A DNA stretch of 64,000 nt from assembly GCF_036700095.1 (NCBI RefSeq), contig NZ_CP144918.1, positions 621,001 to 685,000 on the forward strand. The letters run 5' to 3'. The stretch is from Pelagerythrobacter marensis. Lineage in GTDB: Bacteria > Pseudomonadota > Alphaproteobacteria > Sphingomonadales > Sphingomonadaceae. Positions 50,746 through 59,550 of the stretch are shown here, piece after piece. The notes under the pieces were generated by a model, which saw only the letters and a program-made list of their open reading frames with translations, was not told the origin of the DNA and did not search any database. Position numbers and translations under genes: made by a program. Each line of letters begins with the position of its first letter. Within the stretch, counting starts at the first letter, position 1.

Positions 50746-50761
50746 CGTTCCACGTGAAACG
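50746..50761. promoter_or_regulatory. parS site 4 (mnmG/mnmE gap)
   Basis: CGTTCCACGTGAAACG has the central 14 bases of parS sites 1 and 2, with altered outermost bases. It ends one base before the mnmE stop codon (50764-50762 on the minus strand). With site 3 it makes a pair about 8 kb from the proposed origin. Confidence 0.87.
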
Positions 50762-52045
50762 CTACTTCCCGATGCAGAACCGGCCGAACAGCGCATCGAG
50801 CATGTCCTCGGTCGAAGCCCTCCCGATGAGCCGATCGAACGCGCTTCGTGCCAGCCGCAGATGCTCCGCGACAATCAGCGGATCGAGATCCTTGCCGATA
50901 CCTTCCAACGCCGCGCGGGCCTCGCCCAGCAACCCGGCCTGCCGTTCGGTCAAGGCAACTTCGCCCGGAGCCGGCATTGCCGCGCGCGCATGAGCGATCA
51001 GTCGCTCGCGCAAAAGGTCGAGGTTCCACCCGGTCTGCGCCGAAACGGCAATCGCGTCGCCGCGCTTGGCCTCGCGCGCCGGATCGTCGGCCTTGGCATC
51101 GATCTCCCAGGCCCCGCCCGGCCCCCGCCCCTCTTCGCCGAGCCAGAGCACCAGGTCGGCACGGGCAAGCTGGGCCTCGGCCCGCGCAATGCCGATTGCC
51201 TCGATCGCGTCGCCGCCGGCCTTGCGCAGCCCGGCGGTATCGACAAACGTGAAGGGCACCCCCGCAATCGCCACCGATCGTTCTATGATATCGCGTGTCG
51301 TCCCCGCCACCGGCGAGGTGATCGCCGCCTCATTCTCCACCAATGCATTGAAAAGTGTAGATTTTCCTGCATTGGGCGGCCCCGCGAGGACAACTCTGTA
51401 GCCTTCGCGCAGGAGCTTCGCACGCGGGCGGTCGAGCCAGGCAGCCAGCTCCCCGGCCAGGCTCCGCGCCCTGCCGAAGAAAGACGAAGGCAGCTCCGCC
51501 GCGTCTTCCTCGTCCGAAAAGTCGAGCACCGCCTCGACTTCGGCGGACAACGCCAGCACCCGATCGCGCCATTCGTCCGCCTTGTTCGACAGCGCTCCCC
51601 CGGCAAGGGCCATGGCCGCGCGTCGTTGCAGCTCGGTTTCGGATTCCAGCAGCTCCGCCAGGCCCTCGGCTTCGGCGAGGTCGATTCGCCCGTTGGCAAA
51701 GGCGCGGCGGGTGAACTCGCCGGCAGCGGCCGGACGAAGGCCCGGACACAGAGCCAACGCCCGCTGAACCGCGCCGACAACCGCACGGCCGCCGTGGAGA
51801 TGGAATTCGGCAACATCCTCGCCCGTGGCCGTCGCAGGCCCGGGCAGCCAGAGCACCAGTGCGCGGTCGAGTTCGCTCCCGTCGGCGGCGCGAAGAGTGC
51901 GCGCGCAGGCTCGGCGTGCAGGCGGCAAGCGCTCGCCCGCCAGAGCGCGCAGCGCATCGCCCGCTCCCGGTCCGCTGACACGGACGACTGCGATCGCGGC
52001 CGGTGGCGCGCCGCTCGAGAGCGCGAAAATCGTCTCGCCGGACAA
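50762..52045 (-). CDS. mnmE: tRNA modification GTPase MnmE (TrmE), TTG start
   Basis: 427 residues, partner of MnmG. N-terminal tetrahydrofolate-binding domain, central G domain with GPPNAGKST (P-loop), TTRD (G2) and DTAG (G3), and the C-terminal active-site CIGK at 424-427. No ATG fits: the family N-terminus (SGETIFALSSG) is reached only from TTG 52045, which has AAGG about eight bases upstream and lies 11 bp after the DUF6489 stop. That puts the gene under likely coupling with DUF6489. The frame stays open further upstream, antisense to nothing useful. Slightly shorter than E. coli MnmE (454), as in other Alphaproteobacteria. Confidence 0.95.
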   Translation of the reverse strand: MSGETIFALSSGAPPAAIAVVRVSGPGAGDALRALAGERLPPARRACARTLRAADGSELDRALVLWLPGPATATGEDVAEFHLHGGRAVVGAVQRALALCPGLRPAAAGEFTRRAFANGRIDLAEAEGLAELLESETELQRRAAMALAGGALSNKADEWRDRVLALSAEVEAVLDFSDEEDAAELPSSFFGRARSLAGELAAWLDRPRAKLLREGYRVVLAGPPNAGKSTLFNALVENEAAITSPVAGTTRDIIERSVAIAGVPFTFVDTAGLRKAGGDAIEAIGIARAEAQLARADLVLWLGEEGRGPGGAWEIDAKADDPAREAKRGDAIAVSAQTGWNLDLLRERLIAHARAAMPAPGEVALTERQAGLLGEARAALEGIGKDLDPLIVAEHLRLARSAFDRLIGRASTEDMLDALFGRFCIGK

Positions 52046-52056
52046 GTGTGCCGACC

Positions 52057-52311
52057 TTATTCCTTGCCGCCTTCGGGCTTCTTTTCCGCCTTCGATGCGC
52101 CTTCGACGAAGCTCTGGAACATTTTCAGCCCCATCTGCCCCATCGGGGCCAGCTGGCGGGCATAATCCTGCAACTGGTCGGGGTTGTTGACCCCTTTCAT
52201 CGCCTTGGTGATCATGTCGACATAGACGTCGTTCGCCTTGCCCACGTCGGGCAGGCCCATGAAGGTCCGCGCTTCTTCGGGTGTGCAGTCGATCTCGATA
52301 TGGACCTTCAT
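52057..52311 (-). CDS. DUF6489 family small protein
   Basis: 84 residues, a small protein conserved in Sphingomonadales and relatives, function unknown. It starts MKVHIEIDCTPEEARTFMGLP and continues as a mostly helical protein with a Met/Gln-rich middle (QLAPMGQMGLKMFQ, about 55-68) and a Lys/Glu-rich tail. GGAAACGCG with GGA about eight bases upstream supports ATG 52311. It precedes mnmE by 11 bp, so it is probably in the same transcript as mnmE-mnmG-rsmG-parAB. No cofactor or catalytic motif is visible. Confidence 0.83.
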   Translation of the reverse strand: MKVHIEIDCTPEEARTFMGLPDVGKANDVYVDMITKAMKGVNNPDQLQDYARQLAPMGQMGLKMFQSFVEGASKAEKKPEGGKE

Positions 52312-52422
52312 CGCGTTTCCTCCGTTGGGGTCGGGAGATAAACTGGGTTTGGCATTGACCCCGCGCAAGCGTTAAGCCCGGCGCGGGCAATCGCAACCGC
52401 GAATGATGGAAGGACAAGGGAT

Positions 52423-53121
52423 ATGAGCGAGACCGCCACTATCGAGACGCTTTCGGACGACGGCAGCTTTTCCGCCTATGTGGCGCGGCCCGATGGCACA
52501 CCCCGCGCCGCGATCGTGGTGATTCAGGAGATCTTCGGCGTGAACGCCGGCATTCGGCGCAAGTGCGATCGCCTGGCCGAAGACGGCTATCTCGCGGTCG
52601 CGCCCGATCTGTTCTGGCGCCTCGAACCCGGCGTCGAGCTGGACCCCGACATCGAACCCGAATTCAAGCGCGCCCTCGACCTGATGGGCAAGTTCGACCA
52701 GGACACCGGCATCCGCGACATCGAGGCGACGATCCACTGGATCCGCCGCAGCGAGGGCGTGGAGAAAGTGGGCGCGGTCGGCTACTGCCTCGGCGGCCGT
52801 CTCGCCTATATGACCGCGGCGCGCACCGATATCGACGCATCGGTCGGCTATTATGCCGTGGGCATCGACAACCTTCTGCGCGAAAAGCACGCGATCGCCC
52901 GCCCGCTGATGCTGCATATCCCGACCGAGGACGGGTTCGTCGATGCCGAAACCCAGGCCGCGATGCACGAGGGGCTCGACGATCATCCCAAAGTGACGCT
53001 GCACGACTACCCCGGCCTCGACCACGGGTTTGCAACCGAGTTCGGCAAGCGGCGCGACGAAAAGGGGGCCGAACTGGCCGATGCCCGTACGGCCGATTTC
53101 TTTGCCCGGCATCTCGGCTGA
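52423..53121 (+). CDS. Dienelactone hydrolase family protein
   Basis: 232-residue alpha/beta hydrolase. The nucleophile is a cysteine in GYCLGG (about 121-126), the acid is near EDGFVD (about 169-174), and the histidine lies in DHGFATEFG (about 200-208), the dienelactone hydrolase triad order. Substrates may be lactones or other esters; no aromatic-degradation genes are adjacent, so the natural substrate is open. It is followed after 13 bp by the glutamate-synthase-like gene, making a two-gene operon, and is divergent from DUF6489. Confidence 0.92.
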   Translation: MSETATIETLSDDGSFSAYVARPDGTPRAAIVVIQEIFGVNAGIRRKCDRLAEDGYLAVAPDLFWRLEPGVELDPDIEPEFKRALDLMGKFDQDTGIRDIEATIHWIRRSEGVEKVGAVGYCLGGRLAYMTAARTDIDASVGYYAVGIDNLLREKHAIARPLMLHIPTEDGFVDAETQAAMHEGLDDHPKVTLHDYPGLDHGFATEFGKRRDEKGAELADARTADFFARHLG

Positions 53122-53134
53122 AGCGGCACCGCGG

Positions 53135-54751
53135 ATGATCAATCGCGCGCCCTGGCGATTCTCAGGCAAGATCGCGGGCCGTTTCGCTGCCCCGATCCTG
53201 CTGCTCTTCCTGTCGATTCTGTTCGCGATCTGGGAGCCTTTGCGCTGGGGGCTCGTCGTCACCCTCCCCCTCCTCGCGCTCGCGGCGTGGGATTTCGTCC
53301 AGCGCAAGCACACGCTCAGGCGGAATTACCCGCTGCTAGCCCGCGTGCGCTGGATCATGGAAGACTTGCGCCCCTATGCCCGCGCCTATGTGGCGGAAGG
53401 CGATCTGGAAGGGCGCCCGTTCAACCACGACGAACGCGCGCTCGTCTACGCCCGCGCCAAGGGCGAGCTGGATTCGCATCCCTTCGGGACCGAACTCAAC
53501 GTCTATTCCGACGAATACGAGTGGCTGGCCCATTCGATCGTTCCCAACGAGCAGGCTCCCCCCTCCTGGCGGGTAGACGTCGGCAGCTCGCAATGCGCGC
53601 AACCCTATTCGGCCTCGCTACTGAACATATCGGCGATGAGCTTCGGATCGCTTTCGGCCAACGCCGTGCTCGCGCTCAACAAGGGCGCGGCGGCGGGCGA
53701 CTTCTACCACGATACCGGCGAAGGCGGCATCGCGCGCTACCACCGCGAGCATGGCGGCGACCTGGTGTGGGAAATCGGCAGCGGCTATTTCGGATGCCGC
53801 GACAGCGAAGGGCGCTTCGATCCCGCGCGTTTCGCCGACAATGCCCGGATCGACCAGGTGAAAATGGTCGAGATCAAGCTGAGCCAGGGCGCCAAGCCGG
53901 GTCACGGCGGCGTTCTGCCGGCGGCCAAAGTGACCGCCGAAATTGCGCAAGCGCGCGGCATATTGCCGGGAAAGGATTGTGTCTCGCCCGCGGCGCACTC
54001 CACCTTTTCCACCCCGGTGGAACTTCTCGAATGGGCAGCCCAGCTGCGCGATCTCTCCGGAGGCAAGCCGGTGGGGATCAAGCTTTGCGTGGGAAAACCG
54101 CACGAAGTGTTCGCCTTGATGAAGGCAATGCGCGAAACGGGTATCCGGCTCGATTATATCGTCGTCGACGGCGGCGAGGGCGGCACCGGCGCTGCGCCCG
54201 TGGAAATGTCCAACCGTGTTGGAATGCCCCTGCGCGAAGGTCTGATTCTGCTGCGCAACGCATTGATCGGTTGCGACCTGAAAGGCGAGGTGCGTCTCGC
54301 AGCGGCAGGCAAGATCCATTCGGGCGCCGGCATGGCCATGAGTTTCGGCCTGGGCGCCGACTGGTGCAACGCCGCGCGTTCGTTCATGTTCGCGCTCGGG
54401 TGCGTGCAGTCCATGCGCTGCCACGACGACACTTGCCCCACGGGCATTACGACGCAGGATGCAACCCGGCAGCGCGGGCTGGTGGTGGAAGACAAGGCCG
54501 AGCGGGTTGCGCGTTTCCACCGCCACACCCTGCACGCCTTGCGCGAACTCGTGGTCTCGATGGGTCTCGACAATCCGTGGCAGATCGAACCGTGCAATAT
54601 CTCGGAACGGCAGAACAGCGCGCGGTCGGACAGCATCGACCAGATCTACGGGTTCCTGGGGCGGGGACAGCTTCTGGCCGATCCCGCGAGCACCCAGTAC
54701 GCACGCGATTGGCAGGTCGCGCGGGCCGACAGCTTCAAGCGAGCGCTCTGA
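53135..54751 (+). CDS. FMN-binding glutamate synthase-like membrane protein (GltB2 type)
   Basis: 538 residues, the short glutamate synthase form without an N-terminal amidotransferase domain. Two hydrophobic segments near the start (about 15-32 and 35-48) suggest membrane attachment. The barrel contains the FMN site (VDGGEGGTGAAP near 345-356), and the [3Fe-4S] cysteines are in CVQSMRCHDDTC (about 423-434). Relatives convert or bind glutamate-like substrates, but true glutamate synthase activity is uncertain without the glutaminase domain. Preceded by dienelactone hydrolase, convergent with the AAA ATPase gene. Confidence 0.9.
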   Translation: MINRAPWRFSGKIAGRFAAPILLLFLSILFAIWEPLRWGLVVTLPLLALAAWDFVQRKHTLRRNYPLLARVRWIMEDLRPYARAYVAEGDLEGRPFNHDERALVYARAKGELDSHPFGTELNVYSDEYEWLAHSIVPNEQAPPSWRVDVGSSQCAQPYSASLLNISAMSFGSLSANAVLALNKGAAAGDFYHDTGEGGIARYHREHGGDLVWEIGSGYFGCRDSEGRFDPARFADNARIDQVKMVEIKLSQGAKPGHGGVLPAAKVTAEIAQARGILPGKDCVSPAAHSTFSTPVELLEWAAQLRDLSGGKPVGIKLCVGKPHEVFALMKAMRETGIRLDYIVVDGGEGGTGAAPVEMSNRVGMPLREGLILLRNALIGCDLKGEVRLAAAGKIHSGAGMAMSFGLGADWCNAARSFMFALGCVQSMRCHDDTCPTGITTQDATRQRGLVVEDKAERVARFHRHTLHALRELVVSMGLDNPWQIEPCNISERQNSARSDSIDQIYGFLGRGQLLADPASTQYARDWQVARADSFKRAL

Positions 54752-54853
54752 TCGCCCATCTGCAGTGCCAGATAGCGTCTTCCACGACAAAGTCGGCCAC
54801 CGTTCGGCGCTGTTCGCGATCGCGATTTCCCTGCAGTCGGGCGTAGCGACGGC

Positions 54854-55393
54854 TCACGGTGCGACGGGCAGATGCGACATCACGAAATCGGCCCTTTGCG
54901 CCGGATCGGCCAGCGGCAGATCGATCGGGGAATAGCCATATTCGCGCCATGCCGCCGACACCGCGGCATCGCTGGCGACCGCGGCATCCCAATCCTGGAT
55001 CCGCTCGGCATCGCGGCGATAGATCGCACTCCACGGAGGCGCCCGGAAGATCGGGCCTTCGTAGCGAAGTTCGCGGCAGGCCCGATCGATCGCAGCGGGC
55101 ACGGGCAACCCTTCGAGATGCAGGAATCCCGCGATATCGGGGAAGCCGCGATCGAACAGGATCGGGCAGGACCCGGCTTCCGCCCTGCGATAGGCGGAAA
55201 GTTCGGCATCGAACATGGCATCGGCAAATCCGGCCGGATCGCCGGCGCGCAGCGCCATACCGCCATCCTTGCGCAGAATGGCCCGGGCCACCTCGGGCTC
55301 GGTCGCCAGACCCCGCCGCGCCAGCTCGTCGATCAAAGTCGACTTTCCGGTGCCGGGCCCGCCGGTCACGACCATGCGACGCAAGGCCGCCAC
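54854..55393 (-). CDS. AAA_28/NadR-like P-loop ATPase
   Basis: 179 residues from GTG 55393; ATG 55375 is an alternative. P-loop TGGPGTGKSTLIDEL (about 10-24) at the N-terminus, then ILFDRGFPDIAGF (about 77-89) as a Walker B-like segment, and a basic region YRRDAERIQDW near 128-138. It resembles the NadR/thymidylate-kinase-like P-loop family, whose members phosphorylate small nucleosides, but the substrate is unassigned. AAGG lies about seven bases before the GTG. It follows rho by 9 bp, so it is part of the hemE-hemJ-rho transcription unit or a short operon with rho. Confidence 0.82.
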   Translation of the reverse strand: MAALRRMVVTGGPGTGKSTLIDELARRGLATEPEVARAILRKDGGMALRAGDPAGFADAMFDAELSAYRRAEAGSCPILFDRGFPDIAGFLHLEGLPVPAAIDRACRELRYEGPIFRAPPWSAIYRRDAERIQDWDAAVASDAAVSAAWREYGYSPIDLPLADPAQRADFVMSHLPVAP

Positions 55394-55402
55394 CGGTCGG
55401 CC

Positions 55403-56668
55403 TTACTGGTTCATCGTCGCGAAGAAATCTTCGTTGGTCTTCGAATCCTTCATCTTGTCGAGAAGGAATTCCATCGCGTCGACCGTACCCATCTGCATGA
55501 GGATGCGGCGCAGGACCCACATCTTCGACATGATATCCTTCGACACCAGCAGCTCTTCCTTGCGCGTGCCGGACTTGCCGACGTCGAGCGCGGGGAAGAT
55601 CCGCTTGTCCGCAACCTTGCGGTCGAGCACGATCTCGCTGTTGCCCGTGCCCTTGAACTCTTCGAAGATGACCTCGTCCATCCGGCTTCCGGTATCGATC
55701 AGCGCGGTGGCGATGATCGACAGCGAACCGCCCTCTTCGATATTGCGCGCCGCGCCGAAGAAACGCTTGGGCCGCTGCAAGGCGTTGGCGTCGACACCGC
55801 CGGTCAGGACTTTGCCGGAACTGGGCACCACGGTGTTGTAGGCGCGGCCGAGGCGGGTGATCGAATCGAGCAGGATCACGACGTCCTTCTTGTGCTCGAC
55901 CAGCCGTTTCGCCTTCTCGATCACCATTTCCGCGACTTGCACGTGGCGCTGCGCCGGCTCGTCGAAAGTGGAGGAAATCACCTCACCGTTCACGCTGCGC
56001 TGCATGTCGGTCACCTCCTCCGGCCGTTCGTCGACCAGCAGGACCAGCAGGAACACTTCGGGATGGTTGTCGGTGATCGCCTTGGCGATGTTCTGCATCA
56101 GCACGGTCTTGCCGGTCCGCGGCGGTGCAACGATCAGCGCACGCTGGCCCTTGCCCTGGGGCGAAATGATGTCGATCACCCGCGCGCTCTTGTCCTTCAC
56201 TGTCGGGTCGAGCGTGTCGAGGTTCAGCTTCTCGTCTGGATAGAGCGGTGTCAGATTGTCGAAATTGGTCCGGTGGCGGACCTGTTCGGGATCGTCGAAA
56301 TTGACCTTGCTGAGGCTCGTCAGCGCGAAATAGCGTTCGCCATCCTTCGGCGCCCGGATCTCGCCTTCGACCGTGTCGCCGGTTCTCAGCCCCCATTTGC
56401 GGATCTGATTGGGCGAGACATAGATGTCGTCGGGTCCGGCGAGATAGTTCGCCTCTGGGCTGCGCAGGAAGCCGAAACCGTCCTGCAGCACCTCTATGGT
56501 GCCCACGCCCATGATCTTCTCGTCGTATTCCTCGTCTTCGGCCAGTTCGCGCAGGATGCAGAACATCAGGTCCTGCCGGCGCATGGTCGAAGCGCCTTCG
56601 ACGCCCAGCTCTTCGGCCATCTCGACCAGGTCGGCCGGGGCTTTCTGTTTCAGTTCTCTCAGATGCAT
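55403..56668 (-). CDS. rho: Transcription termination factor Rho
   Basis: Hexameric RNA-dependent ATPase helicase. 421 residues: N-terminal Rho-N and cold-shock-like RNA-binding domains ([19 protein letters not shown], 51-69), then the motor with Walker A APPRTGKT (181-188), [11 protein letters not shown] near 211-221 and [12 protein letters not shown] near 265-276. The start at 56668 gives the family N-terminus; upstream ATGs lie in non-coding DNA. A 196-bp leader separates it from hemJ and contains a GANTC site (56708); rho is often autoregulated, but no such element can be defined here. Confidence 0.97.
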   Translation of the reverse strand: MHLRELKQKAPADLVEMAEELGVEGASTMRRQDLMFCILRELAEDEEYDEKIMGVGTIEVLQDGFGFLRSPEANYLAGPDDIYVSPNQIRKWGLRTGDTVEGEIRAPKDGERYFALTSLSKVNFDDPEQVRHRTNFDNLTPLYPDEKLNLDTLDPTVKDKSARVIDIISPQGKGQRALIVAPPRTGKTVLMQNIAKAITDNHPEVFLLVLLVDERPEEVTDMQRSVNGEVISSTFDEPAQRHVQVAEMVIEKAKRLVEHKKDVVILLDSITRLGRAYNTVVPSSGKVLTGGVDANALQRPKRFFGAARNIEEGGSLSIIATALIDTGSRMDEVIFEEFKGTGNSEIVLDRKVADKRIFPALDVGKSGTRKEELLVSKDIMSKMWVLRRILMQMGTVDAMEFLLDKMKDSKTNEDFFATMNQ

Positions 56669-56864
56669 TGTTCGGTTTCCGTGGTGGAGATGGCCGGCAG
56701 GTCGGTTGAGTCCCGCGATCGAACGCGAGGACATGCTTGGGGAAAGCGGACCCGGCAACCGCGCGAGAGCGGCGCCTCAGCCGGAAAAGGAAGCTTCGGA
56801 ATAATCCTGCGCCGCCGCGCCGTCAATTCGGATTACGCGCAGTCGGGCGCGAATGGCCCGCCGT

Positions 56865-57308
56865 TCAGAACGGGCGGACGACGACCAGCACGACGATCAG
56901 GGCAACCGCGATCCCCGGCACTTCATTAAGCAGGCGCAGCTTGCGGCCTTCGAGCGCACGCTCGCCCCGCCCCAGCTTGCGCGCATAACCCGCCATCCAG
57001 CCATGGTAGCCGGAAAGCGCGAGAACGAGCGCGAGCTTGGCATGGAACCACCCCTGGCTCCAGGCATCGACGCTGAAAGCCAGCAGCAGCCCCAGGAGCC
57101 ACACGACGGCGATCGACGGTGCGAGGATGATCCGCAGCAGCCGCTGCTCGCGTTCGGCCCAGGCGGCATCCTCAGCCGATCCTGGAGCGCTTTCCTGGTG
57201 ATAGACGAAGAAACGCGGCAGCATGAACAGGCCGGCCATCCAGAAGATCACGAAGATCAGATGGCCTGCCTTCAGCCAGGGATAGAGCGTGCCGAGAATC
57301 TCCTGCAT
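56865..57308 (-). CDS. hemJ: Protoporphyrinogen oxidase HemJ
   Basis: 147-residue four-helix membrane protein (helices near 10-30, 58-78, 86-102 and 128-146). Family marks include the histidine in LKAGHLIFVIFWMAG (about 12-26) and the MLPRFFVYHQ segment (about 29-38). It oxidises protoporphyrinogen IX in bacteria that lack HemG/HemY. It follows hemE by 31 bp on the same strand, matching a joint heme-synthesis function, and precedes rho. Confidence 0.92.
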   Translation of the reverse strand: MQEILGTLYPWLKAGHLIFVIFWMAGLFMLPRFFVYHQESAPGSAEDAAWAEREQRLLRIILAPSIAVVWLLGLLLAFSVDAWSQGWFHAKLALVLALSGYHGWMAGYARKLGRGERALEGRKLRLLNEVPGIAVALIVVLVVVRPF

Positions 57309-57339
57309 GGGCGCGATGTACGATGCTGCGCGGCTTTCG

Positions 57340-58365
57340 TCACCCCCTCCAGCCGCGCACCGTACCGATCAGCGTTTCGACATGGGCGATCGGCGTATGC
57401 TGGCCGATACCGTGGCCGAGATTGAACACATGGGGGCGTTCGGCAAAAGCCGCGAGGATGGCAAGCGTGCGCTCCACCAGCCGGTCGCCACCCGCCAGCA
57501 GAAGCAGGGGATCGAGATTGCCCTGAACAGGCATATCCGCCGGCAGTTCGCGCGCGATCCAGGCCGGATCGACAGTCTCGTCGACACCGACCGCGGCGAC
57601 CCCCGTTTCGCGTGCGTAAGCGGGCAGTTTTTCGCCCGCCCCCTTGGGGAAACCGATCACCGGCAGGCCGGGAAAGCGCTCCGCAATCGCGCCGGCGATC
57701 GCGGCGTTGGGGGCGATGACCCAGCGTTCGAACTCGTCGGGGGCAAGGCTGCCCGCCCAGCTGTCGAACAGTTGCACGGCTTCCGCCCCCGCCTCGATCT
57801 GTCCGGCAAGGTATTCGACCGTTACCGATGCAATGCGGTCGATCAGCATCTGAAAGGCCGGCGGATCGCGATAGGCCATCGCGCGCGCTTCGTGCTGGTC
57901 GCGGCTGCCCTCGCCGGCCACCATGTAGGTTGCCACGGTCCACGGGCTGCCGGCAAATCCGATCAGCGTCGTCGCGGCGTCCAGGCGGGCCCGGACGCGG
58001 CGGACGGTTTCGTAGATCGGGGCGAGCCGTTCGGGCACCGATTCCAGCTCGCCCAGCGCGACATCGACCAGCGGCGGCGAAAGCCGCGGCCCCTCGCCGG
58101 CCACGAACGACAAGTCCTGACCCATCGCATAGGGCACGATCAGGATGTCGGAAAACAGGATCGCACCGTCGAAACCGAAACGGTCGATCGGCTGCATCGT
58201 GATCTCGGCAGCGGCCTCGCTATCGTAAACAAGCTCGAGGAATCCGCCCTTTTCCGCCCGCAGCGCACGGTATTCGGGCAGATAGCGGCCCGCTTGCCGC
58301 ATGAGCCACATCGGAACGCGATCGCCGGGCTTTGCGTGCAGGGTGTCGAGGAGAAGACCGGGCAT
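57340..58365 (-). CDS. hemE: Uroporphyrinogen decarboxylase HemE
   Basis: Cytoplasmic heme-pathway enzyme of 341 residues, decarboxylating uroporphyrinogen III to coproporphyrinogen III. The conserved WLMRQAGRYLPEYR lies at about 20-33 (catalytic Arg region), and FSDILIVPYAMGQ near 72-84. Its start codon is next to the 330-bp gap proposed as the replication origin. The hemE/origin/PpsR arrangement matches the origin neighbourhood known from Caulobacter crescentus and Rickettsia prowazekii. Its ribosome binding site is weak (no clear GGAG). Confidence 0.97.
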   Translation of the reverse strand: MPGLLLDTLHAKPGDRVPMWLMRQAGRYLPEYRALRAEKGGFLELVYDSEAAAEITMQPIDRFGFDGAILFSDILIVPYAMGQDLSFVAGEGPRLSPPLVDVALGELESVPERLAPIYETVRRVRARLDAATTLIGFAGSPWTVATYMVAGEGSRDQHEARAMAYRDPPAFQMLIDRIASVTVEYLAGQIEAGAEAVQLFDSWAGSLAPDEFERWVIAPNAAIAGAIAERFPGLPVIGFPKGAGEKLPAYARETGVAAVGVDETVDPAWIARELPADMPVQGNLDPLLLLAGGDRLVERTLAILAAFAERPHVFNLGHGIGQHTPIAHVETLIGTVRGWRG

Positions 58366-58695
58366 TCAGGAAGGTCCAATCAAAATAATAAGATTCTTTA
58401 AGAAGGATTATGGAGTCTGTTGGTCCTGTGGATTTCGGGGACGGCGCCGCACTGCCCGATTTCTCCCGCCCTGAACAGACCTGCGGCGTTCGGGACTCGC
58501 CGGGATCGCGCGTCAATCGATCGTTTTCCCCGCTGTCCCCAGCCTGTCGACAAGCCTTCCGGCCTGTCCATAAGCCCGACGGGGGGAAGCCGGCAGTGGG
58601 CATGAATTGGGCGCGCGAACTTGTCGCCAGGCCTGTCCCATGGTTTATGCCGCACATTCTCCACAACCGATCGCGCCAGAACGCATATACTCCGA
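58366..58695. other. oriC: Proposed chromosomal replication origin (oriC)
   Basis: 330 bp without a gene between divergent hemE and PpsR genes. At 58375-58414 a 40-base stretch is 75 percent A+T in an otherwise GC-rich region, suiting a DNA-unwinding element. DnaA-box-like sequences: TTCTCCACA at 58657-58665 (8 of 9 to TTATCCACA), and 7-of-9 matches on the reverse strand at 58427-58435, 58545-58553 and 58565-58573. The last two sit in a repeated CCTGTC..AAGCC unit (58543 and 58563) spaced exactly 20 bp. Three GANTC sites occur at 58392, 58413 and 58494. Genes on both sides run away from it. Origin identity is inferred from these signs and the conserved neighbourhood. Confidence 0.8.
58543..58576. 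repeat. Pair of DnaA-box-like repeats in the origin
   Basis: Two copies of a 14-mer CCTGTC(G/C)A(C/T)AAGCC start at 58543 and 58563, 12 of 14 bases identical, spaced two helical turns apart. Each contains a reverse-strand near-DnaA box. A third partial copy, CCTGTCCCA, lies at 58632. Confidence 0.6.
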
Positions 58696-59550
58696 ATGAC
58701 CCGTCTTCACCTCCATCTCGTCTCCGATTCCACCGGGGAAACGCTCGAAATGGTGGCCAAGGCGGCGCTGGCGCAGTTCGACGATGCCGAGATCGTGCGC
58801 CACTTCTGGCCGATGGTGCGCTCGCGCCAGCACCTCTCGCGCATTCTGCCCGATCTTGCGGACAATCCGGGATTGGTGCTGTTCACTCTGGTCAACCCCG
58901 AAACGCGTGCGACGCTGGAGGAACATTGCCGCCAGGCCGGGCTGCCGGCCGTGCCCGCGCTGGATGCGGTGACCGAGGCGCTCGAAACGCAGCTGGGCCA
59001 GGCCGCGCATGGGCGGCCGGGGCGCCAGCACGCGATGGACGACGCCTATTTCCGCCGCGTCGACGCCATCCATTTCACCATCGCACATGACGACGGGGTC
59101 GGCTGGGAAGACTGGGAGGAGGCGGACATCGTGCTTGCCGGCGTGTCGCGTTCGTCCAAGACGCCAACCAGTATCTATCTCGCCAACCGCGGGTACAAAG
59201 TCGCCAATATTCCGCTCGTGATCGAAAGTCCGCCACCGCCCGCGCTGTTCGCGTTGCGCCGCCCGCTTGTCGTGGGGCTGACCACCGCGCCCGAGCGGCT
59301 GGTGCAGATCCGGCGCAACCGGCTTCTCAGCCTCAACGAAGGGACCGAGACATCCTATGTCGACAACGAGCGTGTGCGCGAGGAAGTGCAGTTCGCCCGG
59401 CGCATGTTCGCCGACAACGGCTGGCCGGTGATCGATGTGACGCGCCGCTCGATCGAGGAAACCGCTGCGGCCGTGATCCGCCTGCACTCCGAACGCGGCG
59501 ATTCGCGCGACGAGGGACAGGCGGGATTGTCGGGCGGCAAGCCGATATGA
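58696..59550 (+). CDS. Pyruvate, water dikinase regulatory protein (bifunctional kinase/phosphorylase)
   Basis: 284 residues of the DUF299/PpsR family. These proteins phosphorylate and dephosphorylate PEP synthetase or pyruvate phosphate dikinase. The P-loop-like motif [11 protein letters not shown] lies at about 149-159, and the N-terminal SDSTGETLE segment at 8-16. ATG 58696 gives the family N-terminus; earlier in-frame starts are in the origin region. It overlaps maf by 4 bp and begins the rightward origin-flanking operon. In Caulobacter and Rickettsia the corresponding gene (RP001-like) is next to the origin. Confidence 0.93.
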   Translation: MTRLHLHLVSDSTGETLEMVAKAALAQFDDAEIVRHFWPMVRSRQHLSRILPDLADNPGLVLFTLVNPETRATLEEHCRQAGLPAVPALDAVTEALETQLGQAAHGRPGRQHAMDDAYFRRVDAIHFTIAHDDGVGWEDWEEADIVLAGVSRSSKTPTSIYLANRGYKVANIPLVIESPPPPALFALRRPLVVGLTTAPERLVQIRRNRLLSLNEGTETSYVDNERVREEVQFARRMFADNGWPVIDVTRRSIEETAAAVIRLHSERGDSRDEGQAGLSGGKPI

